The notes under the pieces were generated by a model that did not search any database, was not told the origin of the DNA, and saw only the letters and a list, made by a program, of their open reading frames with translations. From Gemmatimonadota bacterium (GTDB lineage Bacteria > Gemmatimonadota > Gemmatimonadetes > Gemmatimonadales > GWC2-71-9), in contig JADJPD010000005.1 of NCBI GenBank assembly GCA_016713435.1, positions 298,001 to 362,000 on the forward strand: a stretch of DNA of 64,000 bases, given 5' to 3'. The stretch's first letter is position 1. Every line of letters starts with the position of its first letter. Of this stretch, positions 26,855 through 37,909 are shown piece by piece. The position numbers were made by a program, and so were the translations under genes.

Positions 26855-27310
26855 CTACCCGGCGAGGACCCGCAAGTGGGTCACGTCGAGCGGCAGGTGC
26901 GGGGCGAGGGCCTCCACCACGAGGCTCCGGTGGCAGTGCTCCGGCAGCGCCTCGAGGCAGAGGAGGCAGACCCGGCGGCCGGCGCGGATGCGGTCCAGCA
27001 GGGTGTCGAGCGCGTCCTGCGCCGCCGTGGTCGCCAGGTGCCCCAGGAAGACCTGGCGCAGCGTGGCGTGGTCCCCCGCGCGCGCCGCCTTCCGGCCCTC
27101 GGCGGGGGTGCCGAGGTCGCGGAGGTGGAGGTACTCGATGCCCACGGTGGCCAGGTTCGCGGCGAGCGCCGTCTTGGCGAAGCCGGGCCGGCGGGAACTC
27201 GCCACGGCACGGATGTCCACCAGCAGGTCCACCCGGGCGGCCACCAAGGTATCGAGGAAGCGGGGGACGCTCGCGGCCTCGTAGCCGATGGTGGCAAGGA
27301 AGGAACTCAC
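26855..27310 (-). CDS. DUF488 family protein
   Basis: 151-aa protein with the DUF488 pattern: an N-terminal FLATIGYEAASVPRFL, a central DIRAVASSRRPGFAKTALA, EYLHLRDLGTP, and the C-terminal CLLCLEALPEHCHRSLVVEAL (C, then C-H pairs, quoted in parts: CLLCLE and EHCHRSLV). The conserved Cys/His arrangement hints at metal binding or redox chemistry, but the family is uncharacterised. It is divergent from the ABC transporter gene at 27409, sharing a 98-bp intergenic region. Confidence 0.85.
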   Translation of the reverse strand: MSSFLATIGYEAASVPRFLDTLVAARVDLLVDIRAVASSRRPGFAKTALAANLATVGIEYLHLRDLGTPAEGRKAARAGDHATLRQVFLGHLATTAAQDALDTLLDRIRAGRRVCLLCLEALPEHCHRSLVVEALAPHLPLDVTHLRVLAG

Positions 27311-27408
27311 GCCGGGCCCCCGCCCCGCGCCGCCTGCCTGGTAACCGAAACCGCGCCTGCCGACGGGGCGTAGGTTGCATCTCGGAACTCCCCTTCCCGG
27401 AGCGGGAC

Positions 27409-28305
27409 ATGCTGACGATCGAAGGCCTGACCAAGGTCTACCCCGGCGGCGTGACCGCCCTGCAGGGCGTCTCCCTCGAGATCTCCGGCGGCATGTTCGG
27501 CCTGCTGGGGCCGAACGGGTCGGGCAAGACCACCCTGATGCGGATCCTCGCCGGACTGCTGGAACCCACCGACGGGCGCATCATGCTCGACGGCGAGGAG
27601 GTCACCGGCCATCCCGAGCGAGTCTGGCCCCGGCTCGGCTACCTGCCGCAGTACTTCGGATTCTACCCCGAGCTCACCGGCGAGGAAATGCTGGCCCACC
27701 TGCTGCGCCTGAAGGGGGTGGGCGGCCCCGGGATGCTCCGCGCCCTCGGCGCCGAACTGCTGGAGCGGGTCAACCTCGGCTTCGCCGCCCGGCGGAAGGT
27801 GAAGACCTACTCCGGCGGCATGCGGCAGCGCCTCGGGATCGCGCAGGCGATCGCGGGGAACCCCGCCCTCCTGATCGTGGACGAGCCGACCGCCGGCCTG
27901 GATCCGGAGGAGCGGCTGCGGTTCTATCGGCTGCTGGCCGAGCTCGCCGAGTCACGGACGGTGCTGCTGTCCACCCACATCGTGGAGGACGTGGCCACGC
28001 TCTGTCCCCGCTTCGCGGTGCTGCGCTTCGGGCACCTGCTGGCCACCACCACGCCGGCCGAGGCGCGCGCGGGCCTCGAGGGCACCATGTACGAGGGCAC
28101 GGTGGGCCGCGATGCGCTGGAGGCGCTGGCGCGCACCGCCACGGTGACGCAGGCGCACCTGGTCGAGGGCGTCAACCGGGTGCGGCTCCACCTCCGGGAC
28201 GGGGCACCTCCGGCGGGCTTCGTGCCGGCGGCGCCGACGCTCGAGGATGCCTACCTGCTGCAGATGCAGGGGGCGGCGCACCTGCTGCCCGCGGGCGCGG
28301 CGTGA
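27409..28305 (+). CDS. ABC transporter ATP-binding protein
   Basis: 298-aa ABC ATPase. Walker A is GPNGSGKTTL (34-43), the signature is YSGGMRQRLG (134-143), Walker B and D-loop are LLIVDEPTAGLDP (154-166), and the switch His is in STHIVEDV. The C-terminal extension past residue 220 resembles the CcmA/NatA type that drives export. It begins ATG 27409 with GGAGCGG about 9 nt upstream and overlaps the next gene, a permease/peptidase fusion, as GTGA, so the two form one transporter. Confidence 0.93.
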   Translation: MLTIEGLTKVYPGGVTALQGVSLEISGGMFGLLGPNGSGKTTLMRILAGLLEPTDGRIMLDGEEVTGHPERVWPRLGYLPQYFGFYPELTGEEMLAHLLRLKGVGGPGMLRALGAELLERVNLGFAARRKVKTYSGGMRQRLGIAQAIAGNPALLIVDEPTAGLDPEERLRFYRLLAELAESRTVLLSTHIVEDVATLCPRFAVLRFGHLLATTTPAEARAGLEGTMYEGTVGRDALEALARTATVTQAHLVEGVNRVRLHLRDGAPPAGFVPAAPTLEDAYLLQMQGAAHLLPAGAA

Positions 28306-31300
28306 CCGCCGCCCGGCTCCGCGTCATCGCGGCACACGAGGCGCGCACCCAGCTGCGCAGCCCGCTCTTCTGGCTGCTCCTCGTGTTCCTCGGCTTCCTC
28401 ACCAGTGCCATCAACCCCACGGCCATGCTGCCGAGCGGAAGCGCCGCGGTCAGCGGAGTGGTGCCCGCGGTCAACTCCGCCCACGCGCTGGCGCAAAGCC
28501 TGACACTCACCGCCTTCTTCGGCTTCCCCTTCCTGGCCGCCCTTTTGGCGGGGCTGGCCGTGATCCGCGACGACGAGGCGGAGGTCGGGGACCTGCTGCA
28601 CAGCACGGCGCTCACGCCCGCGGAGTACGTCACCGGGAAGGTCCTCGGCAGCAGCGTGATGCTCGGCCTGGCGATCCTGGCGCAGGTGCTCATGGCCATG
28701 GCGCTGCACGAAGGGCTGCTCGGCGGCGGCGCCACCACGCGGGGCGCCTTTGCGCCGTGGCACTATGCCGGGCCGGCGCTGCTGCTGGTGGCGCCTGGGG
28801 CCTGGTTCGTGACGGCCACCGCGCTTGCCGTGGGGCTCCGGTTCCGGCGGCCGATGGCAGTGTACGCCGTGCCCACGGCCCTCTTCACGCTGACGCTCGC
28901 CTTCACCTGGGAGTGGGCGCCGCCCGGGCTGGCGCCGTGGCTGGATCACCTGCTCATGATCGTGGACCCCACCGGCCTGCGCTGGCTGGGACGGGTGGCC
29001 TTCGCGGTGGATCGCGGCGCCGCCTTCTACAACACCGCCCCGCTCCCCCTCGATGCCACGCTCCTTGCGGGGCGCGTGGTGACGGTGGCGCTGCCCACGC
29101 TGGCGCTGCTCGGCGCGTTGCGGCATTTCCGCCGCTCGCTCAGCGGCGCGCCGGGTGGGGCGCGCCGGGCAGTCCGCGCCACGGTGCCGGTGCCGGTGCC
29201 CGTGCCCCCTGCCTCGGTGGTGCTCCCGCCGCCGCTCCTGCGGATGACGGCCCGCGCCCCGGGGATGATCGCGGCGGCCCGTGTCGTGGCCGCCGCGGAA
29301 GTCCGCCACCTCCTGCGCTCGCCGGCCATCTACCTGTACTCGCTGTTCCTCATGAGCGTGGTGCTCGAGGTGGGCGTGAGCGGCACCGACCCCTACGGGG
29401 CCACGGTCCGGCTCACGGCCGGCACGCTGGCGGTCCGCGCGATCCCGGTCGTCACCCTGCTGGTGTGCCTCTTCCTCCTCTTCACCGTGGTGGAGAGCCT
29501 GCACCGGGAGGTCACGGCGCGGTTCGACCCGCTGCTCTACACCACCCCTGTGCCGACCGGCGCGATCCTGCTCGGCAAGGCCACGGCGAGCGCCGTGGTC
29601 ATCGGCATCCTGACGATGGCGTGCATCGTGGCCAGCGCGGGGCTGCTGGCGCTGCAGGATGGGGGCGGCCCGGCGCTGGGCCCGCTGCTGCTGGTGTACG
29701 GTGTGGTGCTGGGGCCCACGTTCATCGTGTGGACCTGTTTCGTCGGCGCGGTGATGGCGCTGGTCCGGCAGCGGGCCGCGGCGCTGGGGATCGGGCTCGC
29801 GGCCCTGGTGCTCACCGGCGTGGACCTGCTCGGCGGCAGCATGACGTGGGTGACCAACTGGCCCCTCTGGGGCGCGCTCCGCTGGAGCGACCTCGGCGTG
29901 TTCCCGCTCAACGGGCCCGCGCTCTGGCTCAACCGCGGGCTCGCGCTGGCGGTGGCGGCCGGGCTCGGGGCCCTCACGCTGGTAGTCTTCCGCCGCCGGG
30001 AGCCCGATCCCGCGCGCCGCCGGGCGCGCTGGCACGACGGAACGGTCGGCCGCGCGGCCCTGCGGCTGGCGCCGTTCGCCCTGCTGCCGCTGCTGGTCGG
30101 CAGCCTGCTCGGCATCGAGGTGCGGGACGGCTTCCAGGGCGGCCCCGCGCGCGCGGCGGCGGAGCAATACCATGCCGCCAACACGCGGCCTGGGCAGCCG
30201 TGGCCCCGCCCGAGCTGGTCGCGGTGGAGGCGTTCGTCCAGCTCGAGCCCGCGCGGCGGCGCATGGAGGTGGCGGGCACCTACCTGCTCCGGCAAGGCGC
30301 CGGGGCGCCGGCGGGCGTGGTGCCGCTCACCGTGAGCCCGGCCTTCGAGCCGGTCTCGTGGACGGTGGCGGGCCGCGCCGTCCTTGCCGCGCGCCAGGCC
30401 GGGCTGCACCTGCTGCCCTCGGCCACGCCCCTCGCGGCGGGCGACACCGTCCGCGTCGGCTTCCGCTACGGCGCCCGCCACCCCGACGGCTTCACGCGAA
30501 ACGGCGGCGGGGCCGCCCTCGTTCATCCTGCCCGAGGGCGTGGTGCTCTCGACGCGGGGCGAGTCGTTCCTCCCCGGCCCGGCTTCGATCCGGAGCGGGG
30601 TGCGCCGCGGGCCCGGCGTCGCACCGGTCCCCGCCGTCCCGGCACCGCCGTTCACCGCGCGTCTCACCATCCGCGCGCCCGCCGACTACACCGTGAGCGC
30701 CGTCGGCGACGACCTGGCCGCCATCACGGATGGCGGGTGGCGCACCACGGTGTGGGAGGCCGAACGTCCCGTGGCCGCGCTCAGTATCCTGGCCGGACGC
30801 TTCGTCACGCGGCGGGCGCCGGGAGTGGCGGTCCTCCACCACCCGGGCCATGCCGCCGGCGCCGCCGACATCGCCCGCACGCTGGCGGCGGCGCGGCGCC
30901 GGTACTCGGAGTGGTTCCATCCCTACCCGTGGACGGAACTCCGCCTGGCAGAGTTCCCCGACCTGGCCACCAGCGCCACCTCCTACCCGGCGAGCATCGG
31001 CTTTTCCGAGGGTATCGGGTTCCTCGCGGGTGGCGACACGGCGCAGGGGCTGGCCTTCAGCGTCACCGCGCACGAGGCGGCGCACCAATGGTGGGGCCAC
31101 CTGGTGCGGGCGGCGGAGGGCCCGGGCACCGACCTGCTCGTCGAGGGCATGGCCAACTACGCCACGCTGCTCCTGCACGAGGCCGAGCGCGGGCCGCAGG
31201 CCCGCTCGCGCTACAGCCGCCAGCTGGAGCGCTACTACCTCGCCGAGCGCCGCGCCTCGGCCGAGCGACCGGTGCTGGCGACGGAGGAGGTGTCGGCCGC

Positions 31301-31837
31301 GACGCGGCGGTTCTGTCTCAGCGGGGGGCGCAACTGCTCTGGATGATGGACCGCGTGGTGGGGCGCGAGGGGATGTTGCGCGCACTCCGGGACCTCACGG
31401 CCCGCCACCTGCAATCGGGGGAGCCGCTCACGACGTCACGCTTCCTCGCGGCCGTCCGGCGCGAGGCGCCGGAGCCGGGGGAACTCGAGCGGTTCGTCGA
31501 GGAATGGCTGGAGGGCACCGCGCTGCCGGAATACCAGCTCGAGGCGGCGAGCCTTGCGGCGACCGCCGGCGGCGGGTGGAACCTCGCCGTCACCGTCCAT
31601 AACGCCGGCACCGGCGCCACGCGCGTGCAGCTGCTGGCCACCGGGGCGGGAGGCGGGGACGGGGTCCGGCGGGAGGTGTACGTGGCGGGGGGCGGGTCGG
31701 TCCGGGTGACGTGGGCGCTGCCGTGGCGCCCGCTGCGCCTGGTGGTGGACCCGGACGCCGACGTGCTGCAGCAGAACCGCGAGCGGGCGGTGCTCTCCCT
31801 CCCCGCCGCGCCCGCGGCGTCGCTGCCGGGGGACTAG
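28302..31837 (+). CDS. ABC transporter permease fused to M1-family aminopeptidase (three apparent frameshifts)
   Basis: About 1178 aa once frames are joined. Residues about 1-620 are membrane-spanning (two ABC-2-like blocks joined by a Val-Pro linker, VPVPVPVP, with about twelve hydrophobic segments). The rest is an M1 metallopeptidase-like domain with the zinc motif HEAAHQWWGH (31071 onward) and a downstream LLVEGMANYA supplying the third ligand. Three single-base breaks interrupt it: a missing base near 30188, an extra G in the run 30509-30512, and a missing base near 31308. The first two compensate. Sensible sequence resumes each time (AWAAVAPPELVAVEAF; PSFILPEGVVLSTRGE; VLSQRGAQLLWMMDR). 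Such fusions are known in Bacteroidota-like phyla. The start is GTG 28302, overlapping the ATPase stop. Confidence 0.85.
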
Positions 31838-32784
31838 CCCAGCGGGATCTGCGCGCCGTGCCGCGCCAGCCAGGCGTCGAAGTCCTGCAGCGCCGGATTG
31901 AGCTGGCGGGCCACCGCGAGGTCGCGGATGCCCACGAAGTAGTCGTTGAAGTCGCGCTTGAACTGGAACATGTTGCCGAGGTCGTCGGCGCCGGGGAAGC
32001 CGAAGCCGCGATACACCTCGGGCGGCACGCTCACGTAGCCGATGGGCCGGCCGAGGGCGCGCGTCAGTTTCGCCGCCATCTCCGCGCCGCTCAGCGCCTC
32101 GCCCGCGATGGCCACCGTCTTGCCGATCCACGTCGCGCCCGCCTTGAAGATCCCGTAGGCGCACCGGCCGATGTCCTCGGCGGCGATGCCGGGGAGCTTC
32201 CTGTCGTCCATGGGGAAGACCAGGTTGAGCGAGCCGTCCGGGCCCTTCTGCGGACCGGAGCCGAAGTGGATGAGGTTGTCCCAGTAGAACGACGTCACCA
32301 GGAACGTGGTGGGCACGCCGAGCTCGCGGAAGAGCTGGTCCGCCTCGCCCTTGGCGTCGAAGTGCGGGACCTTGTACTTGCCGCCGAGGGTGGGCATCCG
32401 CGTATCGGAGAGCGGCACCCACCGGCGGGTGTCCTCGAGGGTGGACCAGACGACGTGACGCGTCCCCGCCGCCTTGGTGGCCCGGGCCAGGTTCGCCGCC
32501 TGCGTCAGCTCCTTCTCCGCGGAGAAGTGCTCCCAGAAGTTGGTGACCAGGAACGCGCCGTGCGCCCCGGCCAGCGCGGCGCGGAGCGACGCCTCGTCGT
32601 CCAGGTCCGCGGCCACGACCTCGGCGCCGGCGGCCGCGAGGGCCCGGCCCTTCTCCGCGGCGGGATTCCGGGTGACGGCGCGGACGGCAAAGCCCCCCGC
32701 GGGATCGGCGAGGATGGCCCGCACCAGGCCCCCGCCCTGCGCGCCGGTGGCACCGACGACCGTGATCAGCTTGCGCTCAGCCAT
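31834..32784 (-). CDS. NmrA-like NAD(P)-binding protein
   Basis: 316-aa Rossmann-fold protein. The nucleotide-binding loop is VVGATGAQGGGLVRA (GATGAQGG at 11-18), followed by RAVTRNPAAEKGRALAAAGAEVV (in parts: RAVTRNP and GAEVVAADLDD) and the SDR-atypical GTRHVVWSTLED and KVPHFDAKGEADQLF. Members act as redox sensors or atypical reductases, usually without the catalytic Tyr-Lys pair. It ends tail-to-tail with the ABC/M1 gene: the two TAG stops share the four bases CTAG at 31834-31837. The substrate is unknown. Confidence 0.85.
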   Translation of the reverse strand: MAERKLITVVGATGAQGGGLVRAILADPAGGFAVRAVTRNPAAEKGRALAAAGAEVVAADLDDEASLRAALAGAHGAFLVTNFWEHFSAEKELTQAANLARATKAAGTRHVVWSTLEDTRRWVPLSDTRMPTLGGKYKVPHFDAKGEADQLFRELGVPTTFLVTSFYWDNLIHFGSGPQKGPDGSLNLVFPMDDRKLPGIAAEDIGRCAYGIFKAGATWIGKTVAIAGEALSGAEMAAKLTRALGRPIGYVSVPPEVYRGFGFPGADDLGNMFQFKRDFNDYFVGIRDLAVARQLNPALQDFDAWLARHGAQIPLG

Positions 32785-32805
32785 GACGAGCTCCGGGCAA
32801 CGACG

Positions 32806-33513
32806 TCAGCGACGGACCAGCACCACGCCGTTGGTGGAGCCGGTCACGGGCATGGTGAGGGTGGCCGCGTTAGGCGGCGGGATCTCGACGTGCAGCGTCA
32901 GGCGGCCCACCGGCACGTTGAGGAACGCCACCCGCGAGCGGCCGCCGAAGGCGGTGGTGGTGCTGAGGGTGGTGGTGGGGACGATGTCGCCGCCGGCGCC
33001 GAGGACGAAGGGGCCGACGCCCACGGTGTCGTTGCTGGAGTCGAGGAGCACGATGCTCGAGAGGGCGAGACCCTCGCGCGGGGTGCCGGCGTCGTCGAGG
33101 GTGACGATCACCTCGACGCTGTCGACGGCGGCGGTGACGCCCACGGCGGCGTACTGCCGCGCGATGTCGGCGAAGGCCGCGATGTAGATGTCGGCGGTGA
33201 CCGGCGTGGTGCCCACCGGGATGGACTCGTTGCGGGTGCTGTGATAGCCCGCCTTGGAGGCGCTGAGCTCCACGCCGCCGTTCTGGGGCACGGTGGCGAA
33301 GCTGAAGTCGCCGGTGCCGTCGGCGGTGGTGGTGCCCACCTGGCCGCCGCCGCCCACCGCGGCGCTCGGCACCGGGAGGCCGGTCCAGTAGTCGAGGACA
33401 GTGCCATCGAGGGTGGTCGTGGGGCTGCTGCCGCCTCCATCGCCCCCGCCGCCGCAGGCGGCACTGGCAAGGAGGGCGGCAACGGCGAGCGGCATGGCAC
33501 GGACGGCGCGCAT
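32806..33513 (-). CDS. Lipoprotein with carboxypeptidase-regulatory-like domain
   Basis: 235-aa protein with a lipoprotein signal peptide (MPLAVAALLASAACGGG, with the lipobox LLASAAC). Residues about 30-110 resemble a carboxypeptidase-regulatory/CnaB-like beta-sandwich (LDGTVLDYWTGLPVPSAAV, FSFATVPQNGGVELSASKAG in parts). The rest is beta-rich and unassigned, ending VVLVRR. A good ribosome-binding site (AGGAG) precedes ATG 33513. Signal peptidase II (lspA) is in the same window. Its neighbours are unrelated; it may be a single gene. Confidence 0.72.
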   Translation of the reverse strand: MRAVRAMPLAVAALLASAACGGGGDGGGSSPTTTLDGTVLDYWTGLPVPSAAVGGGGQVGTTTADGTGDFSFATVPQNGGVELSASKAGYHSTRNESIPVGTTPVTADIYIAAFADIARQYAAVGVTAAVDSVEVIVTLDDAGTPREGLALSSIVLLDSSNDTVGVGPFVLGAGGDIVPTTTLSTTTAFGGRSRVAFLNVPVGRLTLHVEIPPPNAATLTMPVTGSTNGVVLVRR

Positions 33514-33608
33514 GGAAGGCTCCTGAGACGCAGGCAACGGGGGCACCCCGGAAGGCGTGGAATCTGGGGGGACCCGCAGGACGGCGCAAACGCCGGTGCG
33601 GAACGAAA

Positions 33609-34406
33609 CTAGGGCGGGCCTGCGGCGGGCAGGGTCCGTCGGGGCGCGCGCCCGGGCACCGCCGCCTCGAGTGCCTCGAGCAGGGCGCCGGCGGTCTCCG
33701 CCTGCTGCACGTCGCGCGGGATGGTGGCGGCGCAGTCGCCGAGCTGGCGGCCGTAGTGGGCGAACTGGGCGTGGTTGGCGCCCTCGATGCGCACCCAGCG
33801 CGTGGCCACGGGCAGCAGCGCCGCGTTGGCGAACATGGCCTCCGCCGGGGCCACGCAGTCGCGGGTGCCCCAGACCTTGGTGACCGGCACGGCGGTGGTG
33901 GCGAGACTCACGGCCTTGGGGTGCGTGGTGGCGATGAGCACGAGGCCCGCCACCCCCCCGCCCCGCTCCGCCACGTAGCGCGCCGCGAGCGCCGCCCCGC
34001 GCGAGTGGCCGGCGAGCACCCACGGCCGGGTGCTGTCGAGGGCCCGCGCGCCCTCGAGCCGGCGCCACACCTCGGCCTGACCCGAGGCCGAGGCGGCCAT
34101 CCGCCACGGCAGGCGCACCAGCGCCACCGGATGTCCTGCGGCCGCGACCCGGTGGAGCAGCGGGAGGTACGCGATCGGGTCCACGGCGGCGCCCGGCAGG
34201 AAGAGAAGGCCCGCCTTGCGGCTGCTGTGACGCGGGAGGAGGCGGAGCACGTCGCCGGAGTCGCGGACCACCACGGAATCGCCGGAGCGAAGGAGCGCGG
34301 GATCCACGCCGTGGGCCTGCGCGTTCCAGAGCAGCCACGCGGTGAAGGTGAGGCCCCCCGCCACCCAGATGCGCCGGAGCCAGCGGCGCCAGTCCGCGGC
34401 CGTCAT
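33609..34406 (-). CDS. Membrane-anchored alpha/beta hydrolase
   Basis: 265-aa protein with one N-terminal hydrophobic segment (about 12-29) and an alpha/beta-hydrolase fold. The nucleophile elbow is GHSRG (133-137, Ser135), with LLFLPGAAVDPIAYLPLL before it, and EGANHAQFAHYG carrying the likely catalytic His. This pattern matches the Abhydrolase_5 group. The substrate is unknown. It starts ATG 34406, 10 bp after the GNAT stop, on the same strand as GNAT and GyrI-like genes. Confidence 0.82.
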   Translation of the reverse strand: MTAADWRRWLRRIWVAGGLTFTAWLLWNAQAHGVDPALLRSGDSVVVRDSGDVLRLLPRHSSRKAGLLFLPGAAVDPIAYLPLLHRVAAAGHPVALVRLPWRMAASASGQAEVWRRLEGARALDSTRPWVLAGHSRGAALAARYVAERGGGVAGLVLIATTHPKAVSLATTAVPVTKVWGTRDCVAPAEAMFANAALLPVATRWVRIEGANHAQFAHYGRQLGDCAATIPRDVQQAETAGALLEALEAAVPGRAPRRTLPAAGPP

Positions 34407-34416
34407 GCGTGCGCGC

Positions 34417-34944
34417 TCACGGGAGACCGAGGACGGGGCCGGAGGCCGCGAGGTCGCCGCGGTAGCGCATCTCGTTGGTGGGCACGAAGCCGAGCTGCTC
34501 GTAGAGCGCCCGGCCCGCGTCGGAGGCGTGCAGCGTGAGGCGGACGATGCCGGCCTGCGGGGCCCAGTCGAGGATCACCTCCATGAGCCGGCGCGCCACG
34601 CCGCGGCGGCGCCACGCGGGGGCCACGTAGACGTTGAGCACCAGGCCCTCGCGGCCGAGGAGCAGGCGGCCGCCGTCGGCGGCGGGGCGCGGCAGCATGG
34701 AGCGGAGCTGCACGCCGGCGCCGGCAATGATCTCGCCCGGGGCGCCCGCGGGGGCGGCGAGCCAGGCCACGTACTCGCCGTCGGGGACGGCGGCGCGGAA
34801 GTAGGCCTCGGAGGCCAGCTGCAGCTCGCCCGCCTGCGCGGCGCCCACGCTCCCCATGTCGAGGAACATCTGCGTCCGGTGCTCGGCCAGCACCGCCGCG
34901 TCGGCGGCGGTGGCGCGGCGGATGGTGAGGGGCGGCGGGCTCAC
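34417..34944 (-). CDS. GNAT-family N-acetyltransferase
   Basis: 175-aa protein with GNAT motifs: TIRRATAADAAVLAEH at the N-terminus, the acetyl-CoA loop APAWRRRGVARRLMEVIL (motif A, R-R-R-G-V-A), LTLHASDAGRALYEQLGF (motif B). The start is GTG 34944, overlapping the GyrI-like gene as GTGA; a longer open stretch upstream is the shadow of other genes. The acceptor substrate cannot be predicted. Confidence 0.87.
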   Translation of the reverse strand: MSPPPLTIRRATAADAAVLAEHRTQMFLDMGSVGAAQAGELQLASEAYFRAAVPDGEYVAWLAAPAGAPGEIIAGAGVQLRSMLPRPAADGGRLLLGREGLVLNVYVAPAWRRRGVARRLMEVILDWAPQAGIVRLTLHASDAGRALYEQLGFVPTNEMRYRGDLAASGPVLGLP

Positions 34945-35408
34945 CGGCGGGTCACGGGGCGGAGGAACTCGGTGCGCCACATGGAGCTGTCGGGCCCCGA
35001 CTCGGGGCCGCGGAGGTAGGTCTCCACGACGTTGCCGCCGGGGATGAAGCCTTCCGCCACCATCCAGTCGTCGAACGCCTCCCAGGCCGAGCCGAGGCCC
35101 TCGTAGGGCCCGGCGTAGACGGTGCGCGCCATGAGGCCGCCGGGACGTTCGCCGGGACGCACGCGCCCGGCCGCGAGGATCGCGCGGGCGACGGGCATGC
35201 CCACCTCGAAGTCGAAGAACTCCCGCGTGATCTCCCGGTGATGCGCAAAGACGGGCCCGGCGGGCGCCACGCCCTGGGCGCCGAGCGCGGCGAAGAGCTC
35301 CTCGATGGCGGGGCGCATCACCCGGGGCATTTCCGCACGGGGGATGCGGAGAGGGATGACGGCCGCGGGGAGCGGCGGGACGGTGAGGATCTGGGCGGGT
35401 TCGATCAT
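34941..35408 (-). CDS. GyrI-like small-molecule-binding domain protein
   Basis: 155-aa stand-alone GyrI/AraC effector-binding (SOUL-like) domain: VIPLRIPRAEMPRVM, PAGPVFAHHREI, DFEVGMPVAR, YAGPYEGLGSAWEAFDDWM and ETYLRGPES. Such domains bind hydrophobic small molecules, and some interact with gyrase or act as hydrolases of cyclopropanated substrates. It overlaps the GNAT gene by 4 bp and is probably co-transcribed with it. Confidence 0.8.
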   Translation of the reverse strand: MIEPAQILTVPPLPAAVIPLRIPRAEMPRVMRPAIEELFAALGAQGVAPAGPVFAHHREITREFFDFEVGMPVARAILAAGRVRPGERPGGLMARTVYAGPYEGLGSAWEAFDDWMVAEGFIPGGNVVETYLRGPESGPDSSMWRTEFLRPVTRR

Positions 35409-35447
35409 GGCGATGGGATGAAGAGGACGCCCCCAAGATAGTCCGCC

Positions 35448-35891
35448 TCACCGATCGTCGGACCCGGTCCGTGCCATCGCCACCGCACGGGCGGGCGGAA
35501 ACACCCGGCGACCGGGCTCGGGTGCCCAACCGACGTACCGCGGATCCCCGTCGGCGGTCAGCCGTGCCGGACACGGTCCGGTGGGCCCATGGCGCAGGTG
35601 ACCACCGCAGCACGGGCACCGCGCACGGGCAGGCCGGGCCACCGTGCCCGGACGACGGTCCACCGTGCCCGGGCGACGGTCCACCGTCCCCGGACGCTGG
35701 TCCACGGTGCCCCGATGATCGGATGGCCCGGACGGCTGGTTTACCGAGGGTTCTCCCCGGCACTCCCGGGCGCCCGGACGCCACGCCGGCTCACCCGGGC
35801 GACGGGCCTCCCGGAAGTGGTGGCCGCAGCGCCGGCACTGGATCACCGGGAGTCGGAGGCCCGATGCCGCCTCCACCAAGCCAAAGTGCAC
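35448..35891 (-). CDS. Small zinc-ribbon-like hypothetical protein with internal repeats
   Basis: Proposed 147-aa protein from GTG 35891, in the otherwise empty 523 bp between recQ and the GyrI-like gene. It contains paired Cys: CRRCGHH near residue 19, RECRGEP, and later CPCCGGHLRHGPTGPC, consistent with a zinc ribbon split in two. A seven-residue repeat (GTVDRRP/GTVDQRP) between them comes from four 21-bp DNA repeats. The C-terminal part reads DPRYVGWAPEPGRRVFPPA. The start is uncertain and no clear ribosome-binding site is seen. I do not recognise the family. An alternative is non-coding DNA with chance open frame, but the Cys pattern argues for a gene. Confidence 0.45.
   Translation of the reverse strand: MHFGLVEAASGLRLPVIQCRRCGHHFREARRPGEPAWRPGARECRGEPSVNQPSGPSDHRGTVDQRPGTVDRRPGTVDRRPGTVARPARARCPCCGGHLRHGPTGPCPARLTADGDPRYVGWAPEPGRRVFPPARAVAMARTGSDDR
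35639..35722. repeat. Four tandem 21-bp repeats
   Basis: Copies at 35639-35659, 35660-35680, 35681-35701 and 35702-35722. The consensus on the plus strand is CCACCGTGCCCGG followed by roughly GCGACGGT; the first three copies differ by one to three bases and the fourth more. The period is a multiple of three, and on the minus strand it encodes a GTVDRRP-type heptad inside the proposed zinc-ribbon gene. Confidence 0.85.
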
Positions 35892-35931
35892 CAATCTTCG
35901 GGTTGGCCCCGTAGCCAGTGGTCTCCTCCGC

Positions 35932-37827
<1,896 letters not shown>

Positions 37828-37909
37828 GGGTGACCCCCAATCTAGCGGGGGCCTCCCTCCGGCCAACGCGGGACGCCACGACCCCGGCGCGCAATTACGC
37901 GGGCCGGTG

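Noticed and set aside
29184..29211. A GTGCCG-type repeat in the ABC permease gene.
   Set aside because: It encodes a Val-Pro linker between two permease blocks and looks like part of the protein rather than a mobile or regulatory repeat.
28251..30173. A 640-codon open frame on the minus strand opposite the ABC permease.
   Set aside because: It is an antisense shadow with no domain or plausible start signal.
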